Part shown: one piece after another, positions 55,040 through 64,000 of the stretch
Layout of the letters: each line of letters opens with the position of its first letter
How positions within the stretch are numbered: the stretch's first letter is position 1
Assembly (NCBI RefSeq): GCF_029873635.1
Contig: NC_080423.1
Coordinates: 94,358,191 to 94,422,190, forward strand
Direction of reading: 5' to 3'
Source: Malania oleifera
Taxonomy: Eukaryota > Streptophyta > Magnoliopsida > Santalales > Ximeniaceae
DNA length: 64,000 nucleotides
Notes under the pieces: generated by a model
What the model was told of the DNA's origin: nothing
Databases searched by the model: none
Seen by the model: only the letters and a program-made list of their open reading frames with translations
Program-made: the position numbers and the translations under genes

Positions 55040-56040
55040 AGAAAACTCGGAGTTTCATACACAACCTCTTCGGGTCATAAATTATAATAGAGATGGGATA
55101 TCAAACATTTGTAGTACATGGTTTGATTGGACATTGAATTTTACTTATTAATTCAATGAAGAATATCGACATACAGAATGATTGCGCACTTTTTTATGGT
55201 GAATTCTAAAATGCAAACAAATGTTCAGAATGTGGTGAATTGAGGTATAAAACTAATTAAAAGAAGGGTAAAATGATCATCCAATTAGTTTTGCAATATT
55301 ATCAATTAATACCGAGGTTTCAAAGATTATACATATGTAGAAAGACTGCTGCAGATATAAGATGATATAAAAAGAAACGTCTTCAAAAGAAAAACACCCT
55401 TAGCCATTCAACGGATTCGAAAGCTGGGGCTAAGTTTGATAAAATGCATTCGTGGTTTGTTAGTGATCCTCGCAACATCAGACTTGACCTTACTTCAGAT
55501 GGTTTCAATCCTTTTAGTAACATGAACAACTCGTATAGCATGTTGTCAATTATGATGATGTTATACAATTTGCCACCATGGCGATGTATGAAAGAACCAT
55601 TCATTTACATGACCGAGGGCACCTACTAATGATATTGATGTTCACCTGAGACCGTTGATTGATGAGTTGAAAAAACTATGAGAAAAATGAGTGGCGACAT
55701 TTGATGTTGAAACTAGGAAAACATTTTGAATCCAACGGCACCTTCTGTTTCCTGATCGGCGCTCGTTAGGCCGACGAAATTGAGGAGAGAAAGAGAGAGA
55801 GAGAAAGAGAGAGAGGTGAAAATTTGAGAAAGAGACGTGGAGAGGCCGCTGCTTCCTAAGGGAGATTTCTTCCTTAGGAAGTTTATAAATAATATATATT
55901 ATTAGAAAACTTGGAGTTTCATACACAACCTCTTCGAGTCATAAATTATAATAGAGGTCTGATATCAAACATTTGTACTACATGATTTGATTGGACATTG
56001 AGTTTTACTTATTAATCCCATGAAGAATATTGACGTATAT
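54868..56040. repeat. Direct repeat pair flanking a tnp2 fragment
   Basis: About 310 bp occurs twice in the same orientation (54868-55175 and 55728-56040). Each copy contains the end of the gypsy LTR, the junction TATTATTAGAAAACT, and the first part of the PMEI duplication. So the junction formed first and was then duplicated around the CACTA fragment. Confidence 0.85.
55176..55727 (+). pseudogene. CACTA (En/Spm) tnp2 transposase fragment
   Basis: The plus-strand reading gives RLQRLY-type sequence with TAADIR, then HSTDSKAGAKFDKMHSWFVS, DPRNIRLDLTSDGFNPFSNM and MMMLYNLPPWRCMKEPFIYM, and then NDIDVHLRPLIDELKKL and TFDVETRKTF. These are the well-known blocks of the transposase family tnp2. Stops and a small gap break it, and the ends of the transposon are not seen. 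Confidence 0.85.
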
Positions 56041-56193
56041 ACTTTTTGGCCAAATTAGATACTGAAAGCGTTGATGTAGTGAACTAATTAATTTTTCCCC
56101 AATTTTCTATCTCCCACAATGTTAAATAAAATTAATTCAATTTATTTTTGATATTTTAGAACTTAAATTTTAATTAACTACACCTTAATTCTT

Positions 56194-56249
<56 letters not shown>

Positions 56250-56589
56250 TAAGAACTCAAATTGGATATTGATTTAACAAATTTTTTCTATTTTTTTTAG
56301 AGGGAAAGATGGAGAATTGTTGTGCCCGAAATTTAGTGATTCCTTCAAAAGAAAAGATCGTAAAATATAATTTTTTATATTAATTTATTTTTATTTTAAG
56401 GTGTTGATTATTATTTAAAAATGTTTAATAAAATATAATTAAATAAGAAAGACCATTCAAAATTAGTTTTATTAATAGAATTAGCGCGTAACCATCCTTA
56501 TTAATTAGGGGTAGGATTTATTTTTATTTATTTTTTATTACATAGCAACTCCATATCCTCATTCCTCTGCCCAGGTCAGCTGATCTGGC

Positions 56590-57324
56590 CTAGGATTTAT
56601 TATTTAACCTGCTTTCAATATATGACTTGAACATCGCCTCCCCAATGCTCGTGAGCTCCGTGGCCCTATTAACCAAAGCCTCCACCGCCGCCGCCGCCGG
56701 ATCCTTTTCCGGCAGCATCTCCTTCACTCCGTCCATGCACGTATTCTCGTCCGTTATGGCTCCATCCATCCTCGTTTGCACGACTGCTGCTATGTCCTTA
56801 AACCTCTTAGTCCTTCTGCTTATGCTGACTAGCTTAGTCACCGCCCTCGCGGACGATATAATCTGTTCGCGGGCGGAGCTGAAGTTCTCGGAGCAGTCGC
56901 TGAAGGCGGAGGCGGCTTTCTTATCGGCTTTTTTCCCGATTCTGGAGATGTTCGCCTTGATGGAGGTGACCCTGTACGCGGAAACGGCGATGGCGACGCA
57001 AGCTAAGTTGGCCGGATTCTGGTTCACGTCGTCGGCATAGGGGGAGAGCGAGCTGTTGCAGAGGTCGACCGGAATATCTGTTCTGTTGCAGCTAGCGAGA
57101 ATGTAAGCGGGGTTTTTGCCGCAAACGTTTGTTTTGCAGGATAAGCTTGCGCTTACATTGCAAATTAGCCGGACGAAGGCGGTCTCGTTGGCAGCGGGGG
57201 CGGGGCGGGGAGGGTTGCTTTGTGGGGGGGCCGCGGCGGCAGCGGCAGCGGCTGTGGGGACGGGGCTGAGGAAGAGGAGGAGAGCTAAGGAGGAGATGAC
57301 GAGGAGAGAGCTTTGGGTTTTCAT
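56590..57324 (-). CDS. PMEI-domain protein, copy B
   Basis: 244 residues, intact, closely similar to copy A. It has a signal peptide, an Ala-rich then Pro-rich linker and the PMEI domain with the same Cys pairs (ASCNRTDIPVDLC; SAFSDCSEN and DENTCMDG). Most differences are in the N-terminal linker and Cys-rich segment (AFVRLICNVSASLSCKTNVC against TFVWQTCNVSAISCKPYVC) and in the last helices (RRTKRF, DPAAAAVEAL, SYIESRLNNKS). It is likely secreted and probably inhibits a pectin methylesterase or invertase; the target is not known. Both copies being open suggests both may work. Confidence 0.85.
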   Translation of the reverse strand: MKTQSSLLVISSLALLLFLSPVPTAAAAAAAAPPQSNPPRPAPAANETAFVRLICNVSASLSCKTNVCGKNPAYILASCNRTDIPVDLCNSSLSPYADDVNQNPANLACVAIAVSAYRVTSIKANISRIGKKADKKAASAFSDCSENFSSAREQIISSARAVTKLVSISRRTKRFKDIAAVVQTRMDGAITDENTCMDGVKEMLPEKDPAAAAVEALVNRATELTSIGEAMFKSYIESRLNNKS

Positions 57325-60097
57325 GTTGTAACGAATTTGGAAATGTGTGGTTTGGAATTGGGAATGATTTTGGAGAAGTGCAGGGGTGGGGTTTAAGTAG
57401 GGCTTTAAGCCTCCGTTGTGTAATTATTTCCCTAGGTATCCCTACAGGAAGTTGCATTTTATTATTATTTTTTGTTCTTAATTGAACAGTGAGAGAGTAG
57501 GAGTAAGCTTACAGCAAGCATGATAATCATAATTAAGGTTATAAGTAGGCGTAACAAATTTTAATTGATCGGGCATTATGAATATATAGGGTCCTTTTAG
57601 GTTTTTAGGCATATTTTATTTCATAATTGCAGATTAATTATTGTTTTATTGCAACACATCTAATTATATGATAGTTCTAATTAATTGTGTGCGTCTTTTT
57701 TTCATCATACTATCTTTATAATTCAAGTGACTTGTGAGGTTCTAATTCAATCCTCGGTGAGAGGAGCCAAGCGCTCTGACTGTGTGTCTAGAGCTAAAAA
57801 TACTTTTTATATAAGGTTGGAAATGGTGAATTGAGGTACAATAGACCGACCTTTATTAGATTTTTTTTTTTTTTTTTGACAAACAAAATTAAGGGAGTTG
57901 TTTTTTTTCATTAAATAAAATATTTAATGATTAGGTTTTTCTAGTAATTTCGGAAGGATTTTGATTATTATTTTATGTTACAAATTTAAAAAAGAAAAAA
58001 AAATCAATAGTGGTAATGTTAGGTGTCGGTCTAACCTTTTTACTTACCCTACGTATTATGTTCCTATATTGTGTCTTGAAATTTTCTTTAAAAGTAAAAA
58101 CCATGAATATATGGCTACCATTTGTTCCTTTGGTCGGCCATGTTCCCATACATTAACTAGTACTCACGAGATAAATATGACTACGTGCCAAAATAATTCA
58201 AAAAAGTTTATCAAGAAAAATAAAAAATATATCAAGTGTAATTTTACATATTATTAATATTTAATTTTTTTTATTTTTAATCGTATGAAAATAAATTTTC
58301 ATTTTTAATAGAATTGAATATAGAAAAAAATATATAATAAAAAATAAGTTTCCTCATTATTTTCTATTGTTTTAAAAAAATAATATCTTTGATTCAAATG
58401 AACTCTTACGAAACTTCCAATTAGTTAAAAAAGCAAATAAAAAAAGGATTCGTAGAGCCACAATGAATGTAATTGTAGCCTTTTCGTTTTTTCTATAAGA
58501 TTTTTTATCAATTTAAATAACATGCTTCTTAAAACAAACCTTCTATTTACAATTAAAACAAAATAAGTCGTTAATTTAGACACTATGTTTGCAAATATTT
58601 TAAATATAATATCGTATCTTAAGAATTTGGAAAAAGATCGATCATGAGAGCAGATTTCGTACGACAACATCATCCGAGAATCTATAATCTTTTTAGTCCT
58701 GTTGTAAAAAATTATGAAAATAGAAATAAAAACAAAAAATAATAATTTAGAAACGGGGGCTTACCGTTAAATAATAATGGAAAATAGGGTGAAGCAAACA
58801 AAAAAGAGAGAATAATAATTTGAGTTATTTTTCTTAAATCAATATGATTTGTATTCTTGAAATAGCCTGTTGCATGTGCAATAACGAATAAAGTGAAAAT
58901 GGGACGAGACAAAAGAAGAAGGCAAGAAAATAAAAGAAAGCGTAACAAGTGGGAAAAGGAGACTAAAAAATAGGTGAACAGAGTGTTTATTATTATTTCT
59001 AAATATTGCTTAAAGAAACGCACACTTACGACCCATGAGTCATCTAGTTACAAAAGCTCCTCCCCCACCCTACCTCGCCAACCCTAATTTTTAAAAGTGA
59101 AACTTAAACCTCAAATTATCCTTTTTAGTCGCAAAATATGCCTTCTAATAATGACCGATTATTAAACTTAATTTATCTATTCAAGTACATAGCGCACGCG
59201 TTATTATTAGACTATTGGGCAAAAGTACTCTTATATGTTGGATAAACAAAGTGGGAAGTGAGTTATTATTAAACACCGAATGATGCCTAAAATTGTGTCA
59301 TTAGTATTTCTAATAAATCCCAAACAAGCTCGTGCAATATTCGTTACATATATGTCTAATTTGACATTGTCACTATAGAATAAGCTAATCTTTGGTTATT
59401 ATTGCACCCTTGTTACTACTAAGGTTATGGCATGCATCTAAGTATCTCGATAGGTTTTGGTCCTCGAATATTTTGTCATTTGGTTTTGGAAGCCATGTAA
59501 GGATAGTTTACGTGTCACTCAATTAAAAGTTTCCAAGTTTAAAGTTGCTAATCACATTAGCTCATCTTCTGTGAGGAATCCAATTTAAACGATCCATCAC
59601 CATACCTAACGCCATACACGCAAGTTGAATTTTTATAACAACTAATAGAAGATAATTCACATAATGTTGAGTTGTAAGTGCTAAAATAGACAAGGAATTG
59701 TGGCAGAGGTAGTAATAGGAAAAAGACTCCAATTTACCTTTAATCAACCATATTCTAAGTATATGAAATATAGGATTAGATTGCCTTGAATTGTGGATAG
59801 AAAAGGAGCATGCACTTGATTCTATTTTATCTTTTAATTCAATACAACTTGTATTTGTATGGCGAGCTTATTGCATGTACAATTATGAATAATGTGAAAA
59901 TGAGCCGATAAAGAAGGTAAAAAGGTCAAAGAGAGCGAAAAAAAAATGGGAAATGAAAATATGTGTGTGTGTACATTGAATAACGAGGAAGTCTATAATA
60001 CTTTTGAGTTTTATTTTATTTATTTATAAATATTATTTCTTTAAAGTTGAACTTAAACATCAAATTATTCTTTTTAGTTGCAAAAATACTTTAATAA

Positions 60098-60159
<62 letters not shown>

Positions 60160-60631
60160 ATTTGATGTCTTTGTTCGCATGAGTTATTATTGGATTTATT
60201 TGGTGAAATTATTGTTAGATGTGGAATAAACAAAGTGGGAAGCTATTTCACATCCGCCAAATGACTACAATAAGAATTACACTCCATAATATTCCATTCT
60301 TCTCCATCGTTCAAACATGATTTTTGAATTTTAGATTTTAAATTGTGTGAATTTGAATAAAGAGTGCAGAATTTTATTATAAAAAATCAAAAATAAAAAT
60401 TAAAAACTAGAAAAGAAAACTTAAAATTTAAAAACTCAAGGTTGTAGTTCATATTTGTAGACCTCAAACAAATTTAAACTTGGATTAAATAAATGTTAAT
60501 TTTTATCCTTTAATAAAATAACAACTACAAAACATGATTAAAATAATAAAAGTACAAACTAATATAAATTTTTAAAAAATATTATAATTAAAATAAAATT
60601 TGCAATAATTTTTTATTTAATTTTTTATATT
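57325..60631. other. AT-rich region upstream of PMEI copy B, no gene seen
   Basis: Counterpart of 2640-5910. It has an extra 60 or so bases around 58098-58160 and other small indels relative to copy A. The open frames here are low-complexity shadows. Confidence 0.5.
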
Positions 60632-61245
60632 TCAAAATTTACTTTATAAGAACAATCTCATTATATATGACAATTATATATGACAATAAATATATAGTAA
60701 AAATATGTTTAATAAATAAAGTTTAATATTGTTATTCGTTGAAATTTTATAGATATTTATTATTTTAATTTATATTTTAAATTCACATTAACTTTAATTA
60801 AAAAGTAGGAATAAACAAATGATTTAATCTAAAATAAATAAATTTTGAATACTAAAATATTTCACTAATAGGTTGCTAAAATAACTAAAAAACATAAAAT
60901 TCAGTTTTCAATTTTTTTCAGAAACTAAAGTCAATAAAAATAAGGACCGACAAGATAAACAAGCATATTTTTATAAATTTATTTACTGTATAGAAACAAA
61001 AACATAAAACCAAAAGGAAAAACAACACTAAATAAGTCCTCACAAATTCACCCAAATTCATCTTCCCTTCAAACATACAACAACAACAACAACAAGTCTA
61101 AAGTCTCACTAGTTGAGTCACTCACATAAATCCTTTTCTCGAGACGTGCTCCAGCAAATTTCCTCAAAAAAGATTTTGAGGCATTATAGGGGGCTAAGAT
61201 ATCATGCTATAAACATGTTAGTAACCCTATATTTGAAAAGGTCTT
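60632..61245. mobile_element. Copy-B-specific insertion, possibly SINE-like
   Basis: About 610 bp lacks a counterpart in copy A, where the flanks (TTTTTATATTT and GTCTTAATTTGG) join. It contains ACAACAACAACAACAAGTCT followed by TCTCACTAGTTGAGTCACTC, a layout I associate with 3' ends of some plant retroposons. I cannot define exact ends or TSDs, and a deletion in copy A is possible instead. Confidence 0.4.
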
Positions 61246-61471
61246 AAATTTGTATTTGTATTAAATTTGGATAAAATGTAATATAAAATTATATTAAAAT
61301 TTATCCAAATCTGCTCAAATCCAAATTTAAGGTTCGAAATTCATGCTCCCAAAAGTAACATAGACAAATTTTCATCAATTCAGTGTTAATATCAAGAGAA
61401 AGCATGTAGACATGTAGATCCAAATCTGGTCTCCAAGATACTTAACTATTACTTTGCCCATGCTCTGCTAC

Positions 61472-64000
61472 CAAGGCTGGCTCTTCCATTAGGCAGGTGA
61501 GGTGTTTACTAAATTTTTTTTAATATAATAATATATTTTTGAGACCCCAAATTTTTTTTAATTAAATAATTTTAACATTATTTATTATGCTCTCTTCCCA
61601 TGCATTAACTTCCCAACTAACAAATAAATGAAATTGTATTTTACAATGTAAAATAAATGAAATTTAATTCTTTTTTTTTTTTCAAGTCTCATTGACTTCC
61701 CAACTAATAATTTTATTATATTTTTAACTATCTATTACTCTCATCTCTCTCTCTTAACATCTCTAAAAAAAATCTTTCCATCTCTCACACTCTCTCACTC
61801 TGATCTCTCGATCTCTCTATGATTTTTGTTCTAACTCCTATGTTCATCATCTTCGGGCCTCCGATTCTCTATAATTTTCATCAACCTTAATTTTGATTTC
61901 AATGTTTGTGCATTATTTTTCTATTATTTTCACTCTAAATTTTTTTTTTTCTATTTTTTTTAGATTTTGGAAGCTTTGAGGTTAGAGCGTTGTATCCGGC
62001 AAGAATTCGATATCTCTAAAGTCTCACTCGCCGATCGATTTGCAATAATAATAATATTAATAATCAAGTTATATTGTTTCAATCTATTATTTCTATAGAT
62101 TTATTAAATTTATTTTTATTTGTTTACATAATTTGTCAATTTATAGTTAGTGTTAATTTTGAAATTTAATTATGTCATCGAGAAAATATGAATCCGGATA
62201 TGAAAAACGAAGAAAGGAAAAAAAAAAATTAATGTCATCTCAAAAGGGAGCTCTTGATAAATTTATTTTTAGTTCTAAACAAAATATAAATAAGCAAGAT
62301 GAAAATCCTCCAAAAAACGAGCAATCAATTCCGGATATGGAATTAGAATCTAATAATAATAATAATAATAATAATAGTGATAAAGATAACATTGATATAC
62401 AAGAAATGCTAACTAATGATGTTTCTTTTGAAAGATATTTTAAAAATATAAAAGAAAAAAAATAAATAATGATGATAATATTTATGATCCAAAATATTGG
62501 AAAAATATAGACACCAAATTATGAAATTTACTAGTTGAAAAAGATCCTATTAGGGATAATGATTTAATTTTTCCAAAAGATGAAAATTCAAGACATTTTT
62601 CAAATATATATTATATTTGAAAATTATCAAATGAAGAGAAACATGATAGAAAATGACTTGTATATTCCAAATATTTAGATAGAGTTTTTTGTTTTTGTTG
62701 TAAGTTATTTGGCCAAAAATTAAATAACCAACAACTAACTAATGAAGGGTGTAAAGATTGAAAAACTCTTAGTACTAAGCTTAAAAGTCACGAAATTAGT
62801 GAAGAATATATTTTCAATATGAGTAAATGGGATGATTTAAAATTAAGATTGTTAAAAAATACAACAATTAATAAAAATATGGAAGAACAAATTAATAAAG
62901 AAAAAGAACACTGGAAAAAAGTATTATTGAGAATTATTTCTGTTGTGAAACCTCCTGTTAAAAATAATTTGGCATATCGTGGGAAAAATGAATGAATTTA
63001 TCAAGAGAATAATGAGTTTTTTTAAGTTTAATTGAAATGATAGCAGAATTTGATCCAATAATGAAAGAACATATTCGACGTTTTTAACATGATGAAATTC
63101 ATAATCATTATCTTGGTCATAATATGCAAAATGAATTGATAAATTTGTTAACTTTTAATATTAAAAAAAAAAATTATGAAGCAAATCAATGAAGCAAAAT
63201 ATTATTCAATCATACTCGATTGCACTCTGAATGTAAGTCATCAAGAATAAATGTCTTTAATCATACGATATTTGAATTTTTCTACAAGTCCAATTAAAAT
63301 AAAAGAACATTTTATAGAATTTTTAAAAGCAGATGATACGTCAGGAGAAGGACTTTTTAATGAATTAATAAACGTCATATAAAAATTTGAACTTGGTATT
63401 GAAAATATAAGAGGGCAAGGATATGATAATGGATCTAATATGAAAGAAAAACAACAAGGTGTACAAAAGAGACTATTAAATATAAATTTTAAAGCATTTT
63501 ACACTCCGTGTGGTTGTCATAGTCTTAATCTAGTACTTTTTGATATGGCTAATTGTTGTTCTAAAGTTATAACTTTTTTTGTAGTACAACGAATATATAC
63601 ATTATTTTCTTCTTCTATGAAACGATGGAAAATTTTAACCGAGTATGTACCAAATTTGACTGTAAAATCATTATCACAAACACGTTGAGAAAGTCGAATA
63701 GAGAGTGTTAAGGTAATAAGGTTTCAAACTTCTCAAATTAGAGATGCTTTACTTCAATTAGAAAAAACTAGTAATGATCCAAAACAAAGAGTGAATCTTA
63801 TTGTATAACAACTTATGAAATGGAAAATTTTGAATTCTTACTAGGAATGATAATCATTTGGTATGACATATTATTTGCTGTTAATTGTGTTAGTAAAAAT
63901 TTACAATCAAAAGATATGCGTATTGATGTCGCCATTAATTAATTAAAAGGTCTTATTGTTTTTCTAAAAAATTATAAAGAGAATAAATTTATATCTTCTA
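61472..64000 (+). mobile_element. hAT element, left part (runs off the window)
   Basis: It starts about CAAGGCTGGCTCTTCC at the point where copies A and B stop matching. The subterminal region is AT-rich with CT-rich stretches (about 61730-61830). The transposase starts at 62172. The right end and TSD are outside the window. Confidence 0.6.
62172..64000 (+). pseudogene. hAT transposase, ZMYM1-like (TTF zinc finger, DUF4371), broken
   Basis: It opens MSSRKYESGYEKRRKEKKKL then SQKGALDKFI, the usual start of plant ZMYM1-like hAT proteins, with an Asn repeat near residue 62. A TAA at 62463 breaks it. The reading continues with many stops: NIYDPKYWKNIDTK, LVEKDPIRDND, the zinc-finger region YLDRVFCFCCKLFG, then NIRGQGYDNGSNMKEKQQGV (second catalytic Asp region) and PCGCHSLNLVLFDMANC. 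Several stops and frameshifts make it non-functional as shown. The C-terminal dimerisation domain is off the window. Confidence 0.85.

Larger units (their letters stand above)
55905..61469. repeat. Segmental duplication, copy B
   Basis: Matches copy A from AGAAAACTTGGAGTTTC to CTCTGCT, including the PMEI gene and its upstream DNA. It keeps the unoccupied target site of the Tnt1-like element (one AGACAT near 61405). It has a (TA)n run at about 56197-56246 and a long (ATT)n at about 60099-60157. Confidence 0.9.

Noticed and set aside
1-64000. tRNA or rRNA genes
   Set aside because: I looked for T-loop words (GGTTCGAATCC type) and conserved rRNA blocks; the few GGTTCGA matches have no tRNA fold around them.

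Overview
The window is nuclear DNA of a flowering plant, most likely a woody eudicot with a repeat-rich genome. It is AT-rich and intron-bearing, and LTR retrotransposons, a Mutator-like element, hAT, CACTA and LINE debris all have plant-type domains. I see no bacterial, organellar or tRNA/rRNA signal. The species cannot be fixed from the sequence alone. The only intact host-type genes I can support are two minus-strand paralogues of a pectin methylesterase/invertase inhibitor-like (PMEI) protein, at 1905-2639 and 56590-57324.

The two PMEI genes lie in a segmental duplication. Copy A (1293-6047 plus 9626-9687) aligns with copy B (55905-61469). Copy A was later hit by a defective Tnt1-like copia element (6048-9625, TSD AGACAT); copy B keeps the empty site. 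Copy B ends in an hAT element with a ZMYM1-like transposase that runs off the window. Its left border is a small mosaic of gypsy LTR fragments and a CACTA tnp2 fragment.

The 26 kb between 11664 and 37363 is a nested set that can be read exactly from target-site duplications. (1) A minus-strand copia element has 184-bp LTRs (11669-11852 and 37175-37358) and TSD AACAG. In the gag position it carries an intronless copy of cytosolic ribosomal protein L6 (eL6/RPL6), joined in frame to the copia protease. (2) A 20.9-kb Mutator-like element (15454-36374) inserted inside that RPL6 copy, leaving a 10-bp TSD (AAAATACTTG). It has about 370-400-bp terminal inverted repeats, each with four hairpin motifs, and one gene region joining a MURA-type transposase to a plant mobile domain (PMD) part that retains GT-AG introns. 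(3) Inside this element sit a very young non-autonomous Sirevirus-like LTR element (16951-26576, TSD ATAGA, two 2317-bp LTRs, about 10 differences by eye) and a solo LTR of the same family (33576-35829, TSD ACTTA). These LTRs carry arrays of the palindrome CGGTCGACCG.

The segment 37364-55039 is layered retrotransposon debris: a copia gag remnant, an hAT-like MITE, an RTE-type LINE remnant, diverged Sirevirus-like LTR sequence, a gypsy solo LTR (TSD CATCC) nested in a copia LTR, a gypsy 3' LTR, a copia gag-integrase remnant, and an internally deleted gypsy element with two LTRs.

Most coding parts of the mobile elements are broken, often by stops that fit C-to-T or G-to-A decay. The open ones are the two ORFs of the youngest element. 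All family assignments come from reading motifs; no database search was run.
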